Shown: positions 39,421 through 48,646, counted from the stretch's first letter. The stretch is 64,000 bases of DNA from Rikenellaceae bacterium (GCA_020860245.1 JAJBUQ010000027.1:6361-70360); one strand, 5' to 3'. Notes: generated by a model from the letters alone, not told the origin. A program made the numbers and translations.

Positions 39421-40822
39421 AATTTATAACTCCCCGGTTTTCAAAAACAACGTCTTCCAAAACTTCGATTGGTATTGTTTCATAATTTTCTTTTACAAAA
39501 ACAGGAGATTTGCTTCTTAACGATATAATATTTTCAAGAGCCATACCCAGAAGAATTTCATTATAATCTCCGAATGGATATAGAAGCGCACTATCATCGC
39601 TGTTTACTTCACCACCCGTAGTCGGACTTATTCCGTTTTCATACCCTGATACGTTGTTCTTATCATATACTCTCGAAACAATAGGTTGAAGGATCCAATT
39701 AACGGAACTGCTGGAAATTTGTACTGATCCCAGATTTTTTCCATAAGTTGTAAGGCCGTATTGATGAACTTCCATATATGGTTTTAAAGCATGAATAACA
39801 AGTTCGCTTGCAGAGGCAGTGTAGCTTTGGGTTATGATATGAATAGAACTGAGATCGATATTACACCCTGATAATTCTTCGTCAGTAAGGGAGAATCGCG
39901 TTATATCGTACTCTGTATCATTTTTCTTTAACTGTGCTGCATAAGTATCGTTGTATTCCTGAATTATAAATACATCTTTGCTTTCAACACTATTTTTAGG
40001 TGCTATCATACTGGCAAGAGTTGTGGCAACTGAGACGTATCCTCCCGGATTGTATCTCAAATCAAGAACCAGATCCGAAATATTATATGCTTTGAATTTT
40101 CTGAAAACGTCCTTCAGTTCATTTAAAAAACAATAACTCGATCCGTATGAAAATTCATTATATGCTAAATATCCTATTATTATTTCATCTGAAACCGTGG
40201 TTCCGATGACTTTAGATTTTATTATAGGTGTGTTTTTGTAAGTAGATGCTTCCAATGATATGGTTTCGCCCTCGTCTTCATTCATAATATCCCATTTTGT
40301 GAGATTCACCTTTGATAAAGAATTTATTACCGATAAACTTCCGCTTGCTATCGATGTTCCGTTATATTTTGTAAACAAATCCCCTCTGTCGATTCCTGCT
40401 AAATCTGCCGGAGAACCGGGAATCACATAAAGGATCTGGAGCGCAGTATATGGATTGTCTGCCAGAACACTGATTATACGACCTGTAAATCCGAATCCGC
40501 TCTCATAAGTTTTATCTGCGTCCGGAGCGTCGTCAGCTTTGGAGTCGGAAGTTTTTTCGCTGATGCTCGAGAAAAAAACTTTATGCTTCTCATTTTCGTA
40601 TCGGTGCAGTAAACTTGCGAAATAAGACGTTTGAGGAAGAGAGAGAGTGGTATTTACCTGATCGGGAATCTCATCGCTCCATAAATAATAAGTTTTCATT
40701 TGTTTATAAATCCATATATTATCTGTTTCCTGTTCAGTGTAGTTCCCACTGTCGGACAAGTCGTGGTCGGTACACCCTAATATGCTAAAGCAGATGCAGG
40801 CTGCTATAAAAATTTTTTTCAT
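39419..40822 (-). CDS. S41 family (C-terminal processing) peptidase, lipoprotein
   Basis: 467 residues with a lipoprotein signal (MKKIFIAACICFSILGC, lipid on C17). A PDZ domain (about residues 115-200, with IPGSPADLAGIDRGD) precedes the S41 serine protease core: DLRYNPGGYVS and the nucleophile serine in SYTASASEL, with the general-base lysine likely in TYGKNLGS. Likely outer-membrane or periplasmic. It begins 6 bp after the rhaR stop, so is probably transcribed with that regulator. Substrate unknown. Confidence 0.9.
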   Translation of the reverse strand: MKKIFIAACICFSILGCTDHDLSDSGNYTEQETDNIWIYKQMKTYYLWSDEIPDQVNTTLSLPQTSYFASLLHRYENEKHKVFFSSISEKTSDSKADDAPDADKTYESGFGFTGRIISVLADNPYTALQILYVIPGSPADLAGIDRGDLFTKYNGTSIASGSLSVINSLSKVNLTKWDIMNEDEGETISLEASTYKNTPIIKSKVIGTTVSDEIIIGYLAYNEFSYGSSYCFLNELKDVFRKFKAYNISDLVLDLRYNPGGYVSVATTLASMIAPKNSVESKDVFIIQEYNDTYAAQLKKNDTEYDITRFSLTDEELSGCNIDLSSIHIITQSYTASASELVIHALKPYMEVHQYGLTTYGKNLGSVQISSSSVNWILQPIVSRVYDKNNVSGYENGISPTTGGEVNSDDSALLYPFGDYNEILLGMALENIISLRSKSPVFVKENYETIPIEVLEDVVFENRGVIN

Positions 40823-40828
40823 ATTTTT

Positions 40829-41740
40829 TTATTTATTATGAAATTTAGTCGAGTAAATTCTATACTCAACGGGAGTTTTTCCGGTCATTTTTTTGAAAAA
40901 GGTAGAAAAATATTCGACATTGTCAAAACTCAAAGATATAGATATTTCTTTTACACTTTTCGAAGTATTGGTTAATAAAACTTTTGCTTTCTGCAATTTA
41001 AGTTCATTCATATACTTTGCCGGAGAGAAGCCGGTATACTCTTTAAAAGCTCTTCTAAACCAGGAATAACTAAGATTAAGTCTTTTTGAAATATCTTCCG
41101 GAGCTATATTATTATAAATATTTTCCTGCATTATTATTTTAGCCTTATTTACGCGATTCACGATCTCCTTATCGCTAAACTGCTGATTCTTTTGATTGTA
41201 ATACAGTATACTCAAAATATTAAAGACCATTCCACCCATTAGTTGCTGGAAACAGGTATTCTCTTCTGATGCGGTCTCCATAATTTTTGTATAAAGAGAG
41301 ACCAACTCTTCATTTATTCCCATATAATAAATAATGGAGGAGTTACTGAAGAATCCGTTTTCTACCAGATCTTTCATTATACTTCCGTTAAATCCGACCC
41401 AGTATTCATCCCATCCCGTATCTGTATCCGGTTTATATGTATGCCATTCCCCCGGAGCAATGAGAAATAAGTTGCCTTCCTTAATCCTGATTTGTGGGAT
41501 CGTGCCGGATTTGAAAATGCCTGTCCCTCTGGTTATGTATACTAATTGATATTCGTTTAGGATTCTGCCTTTTGTATAATCGAATCCGTATTCCTGAGGG
41601 TGTTTCTCCGGAGGATAATGCTGTGCCGAACCAATGTGGTGCGAACCGACCGTAGTTACAGTTATTCCCCACAGCGCATCGTTTTCATTCGATACCAGAT
41701 ATTTAAAAACCGAAGCTTTAGAATGTGAACTATCTTTCAT
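40829..41740 (-). CDS. rhaR: AraC-family transcriptional activator, probable RhaR
   Basis: 303 residues: N-terminal cupin-like sensor (about 1-170, with GEWHTYKP) and a C-terminal double HTH (about 200-295, with APEDISKRLNLSYSWFRRAFKEY and the GKTPVEYR end). It is divergent from rhaB-rhaA-rhaT, the position of the characterised rhamnose activator RhaR in Bacteroides thetaiotaomicron. Its own promoter element is at 41774-41781. Effector rhamnose is inferred from context. Confidence 0.83.
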   Translation of the reverse strand: MKDSSHSKASVFKYLVSNENDALWGITVTTVGSHHIGSAQHYPPEKHPQEYGFDYTKGRILNEYQLVYITRGTGIFKSGTIPQIRIKEGNLFLIAPGEWHTYKPDTDTGWDEYWVGFNGSIMKDLVENGFFSNSSIIYYMGINEELVSLYTKIMETASEENTCFQQLMGGMVFNILSILYYNQKNQQFSDKEIVNRVNKAKIIMQENIYNNIAPEDISKRLNLSYSWFRRAFKEYTGFSPAKYMNELKLQKAKVLLTNTSKSVKEISISLSFDNVEYFSTFFKKMTGKTPVEYRIYSTKFHNK

Positions 41741-41773
41741 TACGATCTTTTTAGGTTCAAAATATTAATCGGT

Positions 41774-41781
41774 CAAATGTA
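41774..41781 (-). promoter_or_regulatory. -7 promoter element of rhaR
   Basis: TACATTTG on minus, 33 bp before the rhaR ATG. Confidence 0.6.
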
Positions 41782-41785
41782 CTTT

Positions 41786-41831
41786 TTTTTGATTGAATAA
41801 TTTACGAAACAACTATAAAATCAATCAAAAA
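41786..41831. promoter_or_regulatory. inverted repeat, candidate RhaR operator
   Basis: Arms TTTTTGATTGA (41786-41796) and TCAATCAAAAA (41821-41831), 24 bp apart, between the divergent rhaR and rhaB promoters. Two half-sites at about 35 bp centre-to-centre suit an AraC-type dimer. Not proven. Confidence 0.5.
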
Positions 41832-41879
41832 TTCAAATATTAGAGTCATTAATTGTAGTGTGAAAATTATTTAATTTCT

Positions 41880-41887
41880 TACATTTG
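41880..41887 (+). promoter_or_regulatory. -7 promoter element of rhaB operon
   Basis: TACATTTG, exact TAnnTTTG match, 31 bp before rhaB. The -33 region is poor, as expected for an activator-dependent promoter. Confidence 0.65.
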
Positions 41888-41918
41888 TAATAACTAAACT
41901 TGAAACCATAACGAACCT

Positions 41919-43391
41919 ATGAAAAAAACATTTTTAGCGATTGACCTTGGCGCTACAAGCGGACGGTCTATCGTAGGAAGCGTAGACAATGGAATTATAT
42001 CTATGCAGGAACTTACCCGTTTCCCAAACACCATAAAAAAAATCCGCGACCACTATTTTTGGAACATTTTCGATCTTTTCGAGGAAATAAAAATAGCTCT
42101 GGCAACTTGTGCGAAGGATAATATTAATGTGGATTCGATAGGTATAGATACATGGGGAGTCGATTTTGCAATGGTCGGCGAAGACGGTATGATCTTAGGT
42201 CTTCCCTATGCTTACAGGGATCCGCACACCGAAGGAATGCCCGAAGATTACTTCAAGAATGTTTTATCCAGAGATAAAGTTTACGGCATTACAGGGATCC
42301 AGATAATGAATTTTAACAGCCTTTTTCAGATATATGCGATGAAAAAGGAAAATTCTTCGATGCTGAAAGCAGCAGATAAACTTCTATTCATTCCAGATGC
42401 CTTATCTTATCTTCTTACAGGTAATGCAGTAACTGAATATACAATTGCTTCTACGTCCCAAATATTAAATCCATTTACAAAGGAGATGGATAACTCTCTT
42501 TTAAAAGCAATTGGTATCGAAAGAAATTTATTCCACCCAATTGTATTTCCCGGTGCCGAAATAGGCCGCCTGAGAGATGATATAGCCAAAGAAACCGGTG
42601 TCGCTAATATACCGGTAGTAGCTGTCGCAGGACATGACACTGCATCTGCCGTTGCGGCAGTGCCGGCTAAAAACGAAAGATTTGCTTACCTTAGTTCAGG
42701 TACTTGGTCATTGATGGGAATTGAAACCAAAGATCCTATTATTAATGAACAGTCCATGCAGCTGAATTTTACAAATGAAGGTGGTGTCGACGGGACGACG
42801 AGATTTCTGAAAAACATTACAGGAATGTGGATACTCGAACAATGCCGTAAAGAGTGGGATAAAGATGTTACGTATGCTTATCCTGAACTTGTCGCTATGG
42901 CAAATAGCGCCGAACCGTTTAAATGTATGATTGATCCCGACCATCCTTCGTTTGCAAATCCTGAAAGTATGGAGAAGGCTATCGTGGATTATTGTGAAGC
43001 TACTGGACAGAAGAAGCCTGAAACTCATTCGGAATTTGTGAGAATGATATTCGAGAGTCTTGCGCTCAAATACAGGGTTGTGCTTGAGATGTTGAAATCT
43101 GTTGCACCGTTCGAAATCGAAGTTCTTCATGTTATCGGAGGTGGATCCAAAAATGATCTTCTTAACCAGTTTACAGCAAATGCGATCGGTATTCCTGTTA
43201 TTTCAGGACCATCGGAAGCGACTGCTATCGGAAATATTATGATACAGGCTCAGGCAGCAGGCATTGTGGATTCGTTACAGGAGATGAGGAACATAATTGC
43301 GGGCTCCATTGACAGTAAAGAATATCAACCGCAACAACCCGAACTTTGGGATGAGGCATTTATGAGATATAAAAATACATGTAATTTATAA
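41919..43391 (+). CDS. rhaB: rhamnulokinase
   Basis: FGGY-family kinase phosphorylating L-rhamnulose at C1. 490 residues: N-terminal phosphate loop AIDLGATSGRSIVG, GIDTWGVDFA, the AGHDTASAVAAVPA block, the LSSGTWSLMG adenosine/phosphate motif, and HVIGGGSKNDLLNQ near the end. First gene of the rhaB-rhaA-rhaT operon; the Bacteroides name is rhaK. Upstream operator and promoter are visible. Confidence 0.95.
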   Translation: MKKTFLAIDLGATSGRSIVGSVDNGIISMQELTRFPNTIKKIRDHYFWNIFDLFEEIKIALATCAKDNINVDSIGIDTWGVDFAMVGEDGMILGLPYAYRDPHTEGMPEDYFKNVLSRDKVYGITGIQIMNFNSLFQIYAMKKENSSMLKAADKLLFIPDALSYLLTGNAVTEYTIASTSQILNPFTKEMDNSLLKAIGIERNLFHPIVFPGAEIGRLRDDIAKETGVANIPVVAVAGHDTASAVAAVPAKNERFAYLSSGTWSLMGIETKDPIINEQSMQLNFTNEGGVDGTTRFLKNITGMWILEQCRKEWDKDVTYAYPELVAMANSAEPFKCMIDPDHPSFANPESMEKAIVDYCEATGQKKPETHSEFVRMIFESLALKYRVVLEMLKSVAPFEIEVLHVIGGGSKNDLLNQFTANAIGIPVISGPSEATAIGNIMIQAQAAGIVDSLQEMRNIIAGSIDSKEYQPQQPELWDEAFMRYKNTCNL

Positions 43392-43423
43392 ATCTTAATT
43401 TAACTTAAAACACTGACTAAAAA

Positions 43424-44686
43424 ATGAGCAAAAAAGAAAGAATCGAACAGGCGTATGCTGCAGCAGTAGAACGTTTCGCTGAGTTAGGAATAGATGTAAA
43501 ACCTGCCTTGGATAAATTGAATAATCTTTCAATTTCCATTCACTGTTGGCAGGCTGACGACGTGGCTGGTTTCGAAGTAGCAGAAGGTGACCTTACCGGA
43601 GGTATACAGGCTACCGGCAACTATCCTGGTAAAGCACGTACTATCGAAGAATTAAGATCCGATGTGGAAAAAGCGCTTACTCTTCTTCCTGGTAAACACC
43701 GTCTTAACCTTCACGCTATCTACGGTGACTTCGGAGGAAAATTCGTTGATCGTGATCAGATCGATATTACACATTTCCAAAGCTGGATCGATTGGGCAAA
43801 AGAAATTGGAATTTATCTTGATTTTAACTGTACATGCTTCTCTCATCCAAAGTCTGATAATGGTACGTTATCCGCACTCGATAAAGAAACCCGTGATTTC
43901 TGGATCGAACACGTTCAACGTTGCCGCGCTATTGCAGAAGAAATAGGACGTCAACAAGGAAGTCCGTGTATCCATAACCTTTGGTTCCCTGACGGACAGA
44001 AAGATATTACCGTAGACGCTTCTATTTATCGTAAAAATATGAAGGATTCGCTTGATAAAATTTTCTCAGTTAAGCGCGATCCAAAATACATGAAAGACTG
44101 TTTTGAGTCTAAATTGTTCGGTATCGGTCTCGAAAGCTACACTGTAGGTTCTAATGAATTTGTTGTTGGTTATTGCGTCAAGAACAATATAATGGTTACT
44201 CTCGACGCAGGCCACTACCATCCTACTGAAACAATTTCGGATAAAATTTCAGCAATTGCCTTATTCGCTCCTGAAATTATGCTTCACGTTAGCCGTCCTG
44301 TTCGCTGGGATTCCGACCACGTAGTTATACTCAACGACGACCTTCAGGCAATCGCTCACGAGATCGTACGTGCCGATGTAATGGATAAAGTAAATGTAGG
44401 ACTCGATTATTTCGATGCTTCTATCAATCGTATCGGAGCCTATGCTGTCGGTGTACGTGCAACTCAAAAGGCGTTTTTGCGCGCGTTCCTTGAACCGCTT
44501 GCAAAACTTCGCGAGTATGAAGCAAACGGACAAAACTTCCAGAGGATGGCATTACTCGAAGAATGTAAAGCTTTGCCTTGGAGCGCAATCTACGACTACT
44601 ATTGTCTTGAAAGCGGCGTACCGGTAGCTGAAGATTACATTGCTGAAATTGAAAAATACGAAAAAGATGTAACTTCTAAAAGATAA
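43424..44686 (+). CDS. rhaA: L-rhamnose isomerase
   Basis: Mn2+/Zn2+-dependent TIM-barrel enzyme converting L-rhamnose to L-rhamnulose. 420 residues with the SIHCWQADDVAGFE N-terminal block, LDFNCTCFSHPKS, and the metal-ligand region NIMVTLDAGHYHPTETISDKI plus SRPVRWDSDHVV. Length matches characterised RhaA. Follows rhaB by 32 bp and precedes rhaT by 3 bp. Bacteroides literature calls this gene rhaI. Confidence 0.96.
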   Translation: MSKKERIEQAYAAAVERFAELGIDVKPALDKLNNLSISIHCWQADDVAGFEVAEGDLTGGIQATGNYPGKARTIEELRSDVEKALTLLPGKHRLNLHAIYGDFGGKFVDRDQIDITHFQSWIDWAKEIGIYLDFNCTCFSHPKSDNGTLSALDKETRDFWIEHVQRCRAIAEEIGRQQGSPCIHNLWFPDGQKDITVDASIYRKNMKDSLDKIFSVKRDPKYMKDCFESKLFGIGLESYTVGSNEFVVGYCVKNNIMVTLDAGHYHPTETISDKISAIALFAPEIMLHVSRPVRWDSDHVVILNDDLQAIAHEIVRADVMDKVNVGLDYFDASINRIGAYAVGVRATQKAFLRAFLEPLAKLREYEANGQNFQRMALLEECKALPWSAIYDYYCLESGVPVAEDYIAEIEKYEKDVTSKR

Positions 44687-44689
44687 TCT

Positions 44690-45724
44690 ATGGAAGTTCT
44701 ATTAGGATTATTGATAATTGCGATAGGTAGCTTCGGGCAATCGAGTTCGTATGTTCCTATCAAAAAAGTTAAAGAGTGGTCATGGGAGAATTTCTGGCTT
44801 GTGCAAGGGGTATTCGCATGGCTCATATTCCCTTTGTTAGGAGCCCTTATCGCAACCAGTCAAGGAGGGTCTCTCGGGGAACTGTATGGAACCGATGGCG
44901 GAGCTACTTTGAAGGCAATAGTTTACGGTGTGCTTTGGGGTGTCGGAGGTCTTACTTTCGGTCTTAGTATGCGTTACCTCGGAGTCGCACTCGGACAGTC
45001 TATTTCTCTCGGAACGTGTTCTGCATTCGGAACCTTGCTTCCTGCTATTTTTGCAGGAACCAACATTTTTTCCGGTCAGGGTTTGATACTTCTTATAGGT
45101 GTTTGTATCACCCTAGCAGGTATTGCTGTTATAGGTTATGCAGGCTCATTGAGGGCCAAGAATATGACAGAAGAGGAAAAGAAAGCCGCTATCAAGGACT
45201 TCGCTTTGACTAAGGGACTATTGGTTGCGTTGCTTGCCGGTGTGATGAGCGCCTGCTTTGCACTTGGTTTGGATGCAGCAACTCCTATTAAGGAAAAGGC
45301 AATTGAAATCGGAATTCAACCGCTTTTTGCAGGCTTGCCGACTATTCTTTTAGTTACGATGGGAGGATTCTTTACTAATGCAGCGTACTGTATTCAACAG
45401 AATATTAAAAATAAAACCGGTAAAGAATATTTTGGAGTCACTTCCGGAGTTCTGGTGAACAATATTCTTTTCTGTTGTCTTGCAGGGGTTCTTTGGTATT
45501 CTCAGTTCTTCGGACTTGAGATGGGTAAAAGTTTCTTTGTAGATTCTCCTATTTTACTTGCCTTCTCATGGAGTATACTTATGGCTCTGAATGTTACATT
45601 CAGCAATGTATGGGGAATTATTCTTAAAGAATGGAGGGGATGTAACAAAAAAACATTAACTGTATTAATCATAGGGTTAGTAATACTGGTATTCTCAGTA
45701 TTCTATCCTAATCTGGTAAATTAA
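44690..45724 (+). CDS. rhaT: L-rhamnose/H+ symporter
   Basis: Inner-membrane rhamnose importer of the RhaT family. 344 residues with about ten hydrophobic helices; conserved features include the SFGQSSSYVPIKKVKEWSWE N-terminus, GVLWGVGGLTFGLSMRYLG and the SLGTCSAFGTLLPA segment. Last gene of the operon, followed by a strong terminator. In Bacteroides the equivalent is rhaP. Confidence 0.94.
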   Translation: MEVLLGLLIIAIGSFGQSSSYVPIKKVKEWSWENFWLVQGVFAWLIFPLLGALIATSQGGSLGELYGTDGGATLKAIVYGVLWGVGGLTFGLSMRYLGVALGQSISLGTCSAFGTLLPAIFAGTNIFSGQGLILLIGVCITLAGIAVIGYAGSLRAKNMTEEEKKAAIKDFALTKGLLVALLAGVMSACFALGLDAATPIKEKAIEIGIQPLFAGLPTILLVTMGGFFTNAAYCIQQNIKNKTGKEYFGVTSGVLVNNILFCCLAGVLWYSQFFGLEMGKSFFVDSPILLAFSWSILMALNVTFSNVWGIILKEWRGCNKKTLTVLIIGLVILVFSVFYPNLVN

Positions 45725-45743
45725 TTTAACACGCAACAATTAA

Positions 45744-45775
45744 AAAAAGACCGTCTCATATGAGACGGTCTTTTT
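45744..45775. terminator. bidirectional terminator after rhaT
   Basis: Arms AAAAAGACCGTCTCA and TGAGACGGTCTTTTT with a TA loop. Confidence 0.92.
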
Positions 45776-45787
45776 ACTGTAATTACT

Positions 45788-46675
45788 TTATTTCTCTTCG
45801 TATATCCAAATTTCACGATACTCAGACGGCGTTTTTCGAATCTCTTTTACAGCTTCGTCTCTGTCTGAAAAACGAATTAAGCTTACCATATATCTATTGT
45901 TGGAATGCGGTAGTATAATCGGATCGTAGTAAGACTTCCCTCCCATTTGTTCGACAAACCGTTCCGCATTTTCTTTTATAGTGAATACTCCGCCTATAAC
46001 ATGATACAGAGGTAAATTTTTGATGGGACTAAGGCTATTTGAAACAACAGTTTCCACTTTTAAGGTATCCGTATTGGAGTTATCTACAGTAATTTCCATA
46101 TTAGTTTTTTCCGTAACCGTAATAACAGAAGAATCATTCTGTGAACGATTGTTGATATTTATATAGTAGTAGCCTCCGATTCCGAATGCCGCCAACAATA
46201 AAGCTGCAATTATCAGTTTCTTGGCGCTGCCGTTATTTGAAGAGGAAACTGTTTTATTTGCTTCTACTTCATTTTCAGTAATTTCATTATTCTTGGAAAT
46301 ATCAGTATTAACAGAGAACTCTTGGTTTAAAATCGAATCGAACTCTCTCTCCGGTTCAAATTTGGAAACACCGTTATTGATTATAATTTTACCAACTTTG
46401 GGTATAAACACGCCCTCGTCAGTTTTAACCTCTTCCAGCCATTTTTTATAATTGTATATTATATCTTTTATCGGAATTTCGGATTGATTATGGATTCTCT
46501 CTATTATATTCAGATCAGGATCAATTTCTTCCTCAAATACTACTCTATTCTTTAACAGAAAGATGCCATTGTTTTCGATTTTCTCCTGCACAAATTTCAA
46601 AGTTCCTATTTCCGGAAGCGATACAGATTTGTGAGCAGATAACAGATTGAAAATTATATTAGTAATAACATTCAT
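45788..46675 (-). CDS. HU-CCDC81 and SPOR domain membrane protein
   Basis: 295 residues. The N-terminal part (about 1-110) matches the bacterial HU-CCDC81 domains (IIFNLLSAHKSVSLPEIGTL, then WLEEVKTDEGVFIPKVGKI). A single transmembrane helix follows (about 153-172, LIIAALLLAAFGIGGYYYI), then a linker, and a C-terminal SPOR domain (about 220-292, YHVIGGVFTIKENAERFVEQM) that binds denuded septal peptidoglycan. This architecture is Bacteroidota-specific and suggests a role at the division site. It sits 5 bp after lgt. Confidence 0.9.
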   Translation of the reverse strand: MNVITNIIFNLLSAHKSVSLPEIGTLKFVQEKIENNGIFLLKNRVVFEEEIDPDLNIIERIHNQSEIPIKDIIYNYKKWLEEVKTDEGVFIPKVGKIIINNGVSKFEPEREFDSILNQEFSVNTDISKNNEITENEVEANKTVSSSNNGSAKKLIIAALLLAAFGIGGYYYININNRSQNDSSVITVTEKTNMEITVDNSNTDTLKVETVVSNSLSPIKNLPLYHVIGGVFTIKENAERFVEQMGGKSYYDPIILPHSNNRYMVSLIRFSDRDEAVKEIRKTPSEYREIWIYEEK

Positions 46676-46680
46676 TTTAC

Positions 46681-47496
46681 TTATAACTTTATTTTTTTAT
46701 TATATTTTAAAATGGACCAAATCAATATTACCGCGCCTGCCAAGATGAACGGAAGAGAAAGTATCTGTCCCATATTTATAATCATATCTTGCTCGAATTC
46801 TTCCTGCGGATTTTTTACGAATTCGATTATAAACCGTGTCAAAAAGAGGCTCAATATGAAAAAACCGAACATTAATCCCGGAATCCTGCGGGCCAAATCT
46901 TTCTTGAAGTACATCCAATACAGGATAATAAATATGATGAGGTATCCAATCGCCTCGTATATCTGAGTAGGGTGCATCGGAAGAGTCTCGCCGTTTTGTG
47001 CAAATATAAATCCCCATGGCTTCTCCGTTACCGTACCGTAAATCTCTGAATTAAATAGGTTCCCTATTCTTACAGCTGCGCCGCCTATCGCTACGGGAAT
47101 CCCGATCCGGTCGAGCGACCATATATAAGGCAATTTATTTTTACGGGAAAAAAGCCACAAGCCGATCAATAGCCCTATCGCTGCGCCATGGCTGGCCAAC
47201 CCTCCTTCCCAAATATATAAAATTTTATAGGGATTTGTAAGATAGTAATCCGCTTCGTAGAAAAAAACATGTCCTAATCTTGCTCCCACAATAATGGATA
47301 TAACCCCATACCAGAAAATAGAATCGAGCGTCTTCTCCCCCAACCCCTCTCTCTTCATCATTTTGCCCATAAGATACCAACCGACGATCAGCGACAATAC
47401 CCACAAGAGAGCATAGTATCTTATTTCTCTACCTGCAACTACAAAAATGGCGGGATCAACGTCCCATGTAACATAATTACTAATAAAAGATATCAT
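46681..47496 (-). CDS. lgt: prolipoprotein diacylglyceryl transferase
   Basis: Attaches diacylglyceryl to the lipobox cysteine of prelipoproteins. 271 residues with seven predicted membrane helices, the HGGL-like signature GGLASHGAAIG, the essential-arginine motif RIGNLFNSEIYG, and a PTQIYEA block. The window encodes several lipoproteins that need it. Promoter TATCTTTG lies at 47514-47521. Confidence 0.95.
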   Translation of the reverse strand: MISFISNYVTWDVDPAIFVVAGREIRYYALLWVLSLIVGWYLMGKMMKREGLGEKTLDSIFWYGVISIIVGARLGHVFFYEADYYLTNPYKILYIWEGGLASHGAAIGLLIGLWLFSRKNKLPYIWSLDRIGIPVAIGGAAVRIGNLFNSEIYGTVTEKPWGFIFAQNGETLPMHPTQIYEAIGYLIIFIILYWMYFKKDLARRIPGLMFGFFILSLFLTRFIIEFVKNPQEEFEQDMIINMGQILSLPFILAGAVILIWSILKYNKKIKL

Positions 47497-47513
47497 ATTG
47501 AACGTATTTCAAG

Positions 47514-47521
47514 CAAAGATA
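47514..47521 (-). promoter_or_regulatory. -7 promoter element of lgt
   Basis: TATCTTTG on minus, 17 bp before the ATG. Confidence 0.65.
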
Positions 47522-47558
47522 ATATTAAATATGAAAAATGGTATTCTTGCGAAACTTT

Positions 47559-47590
47559 TTGGGAACTTTAGCGTTTCTGTATTATATTTG
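47559..47590 (+). promoter_or_regulatory. promoter of tmRNA gene
   Basis: TATATTTG (47583-47590) with TTG at 47559-47561, 21 bp upstream; the RNA 5' end lies 17 bp further. Confidence 0.7.
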
Positions 47591-47607
47591 CAATCTGTTT
47601 TATTACA

Positions 47608-48005
47608 GGGGCCGACCGGTTTTGACAGCAGGCAGAGTCTGACTGTAAGCATGCCGAGCGTTGTAAGGGAGCTCGTAAATCTCAACTTTCAAACTACAAA
47701 TGGCAATAATAGCTATGCACTCGCTGCATAATTTTCAGAGAAAATTATCTTAATCGGATTATCCAAGGAGTTAATCTGACGAGTATCCCGCAAAATGCTT
47801 CTCTTTCCGGCATAATGCATACGGGGTATCAAATGAGAAAAGATAATCCGGATGATTCCTATAAGTCCGGATGAAATTTATAGGATAAGAAATTTGCTTC
47901 GATAGTTTCTCTCGTGGCATTTTTCCGACAATAAAGTAGAAACTAAGCATGTAGAAAACTTTTGGGTTCCTTGTTTGGACGAGGGTTCGACTCCCTCCGG
48001 CTCCA
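47608..48005 (+). ncRNA. ssrA: tmRNA
   Basis: Transfer-messenger RNA for ribosome rescue. The 5' end GGGGCCG pairs with CGGCTCC at the 3' end, and the TpsiC arm reads GGGTTCGACTCCC. The tag reading frame ends in GNNSYALAA followed by TAA (47702-47731), close to Bacteroidota tags that end in YALAA. The CCA tail is not encoded (discriminator A at 48005, then CGA). The exact resume codon is inferred as GGC at 47702. Length of about 398 nt is usual. Confidence 0.94.
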
Positions 48006-48037
48006 CGAAAAGTCTTGAACATACCAAGACAACAAAA

Positions 48038-48082
48038 GATAAAATACCTATAATCCAGTCGATTATAGGTATTTTATCATTA
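48038..48082 (+). terminator. hairpin terminator after tmRNA
   Basis: 18-bp perfect arms GATAAAATACCTATAATC and GATTATAGGTATTTTATC around a 5-base loop. Confidence 0.75.
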
Positions 48083-48151
48083 AAGCGGACAAATCCCCGT
48101 ATTAAGCGACCATTATTAATTTGACTCTTAAGGGTGAAATAATTTGAAGTG

Positions 48152-48436
48152 CTAACTCTTGATTTTTACCATAAGATCCCGGAAAGCCCCTGCAAAGTCG
48201 GAGAACAATTCGTTGTCACGGTTGTCCATCACCACTTTCCCCACCAATTTGAGCCCGATTATAAACTGTTTTGTCTGTTCCTTGTCCGGTAGCAGCGGAG
48301 ATTCTTCCATCATGCGCAGGATGTGAAATATATCGTCGTGATTCTCAAATTCCACCGCTACGGAATCGTTGCACGGCTCTCCATTTTTATCGGTAAGAGC
48401 ATCCAATGTGACGCGGTATTTAAAATTTTTAGGCAT
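48152..48436 (-). CDS. DUF3861 family protein
   Basis: 94-residue cytosolic protein. The start FKYRVTLDALTDKNG, the FENHDDIFHIL block and the NELFSDFAGAFRDLMVKIK end match the DUF3861 family, small proteins of unknown function seen in Bacteroidota and Proteobacteria. It stands alone, with a weak -7-like TATCTTTT upstream. No conserved partner is seen. Confidence 0.83.
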   Translation of the reverse strand: MPKNFKYRVTLDALTDKNGEPCNDSVAVEFENHDDIFHILRMMEESPLLPDKEQTKQFIIGLKLVGKVVMDNRDNELFSDFAGAFRDLMVKIKS

Positions 48437-48625
48437 AACTGAACATTTTTAAATCCGGTTAAATTTATAAAAGATAATCGAATAATTAACTTGATGAAAG
48501 ATATTTCCGAAAAATATTCTGGTTCCACAACGGAACCGGTGTGACATCCATTAACTCAAATATTAAAAGAAACCATTGTCAATTATGAAAAAATAAAAAT
48601 GTTTTTTTCATGCTTTAAAATATAG

Positions 48626-48646
48626 ATACAGGAAATTTTCCTGTAT
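48626..48646. terminator. palindrome after nrdG, candidate terminator
   Basis: Near-perfect inverted repeat, arms ATACAGGAAA and TTTCCTGTAT, about 55 bp after the nrdG stop. T-rich stretches follow on minus but not immediately. Confidence 0.4.

Noticed and set aside
47771..48022. 83-codon frame on minus
   Set aside because: It lies inside tmRNA; the sequence is explained by the tRNA-like domain.
48519..48539. Small hairpin with GGTTCC and GGAACC arms between DUF3861 and nrdG genes
   Set aside because: Six-base arms in an AT-rich gap, no T-run and no coordinated element.
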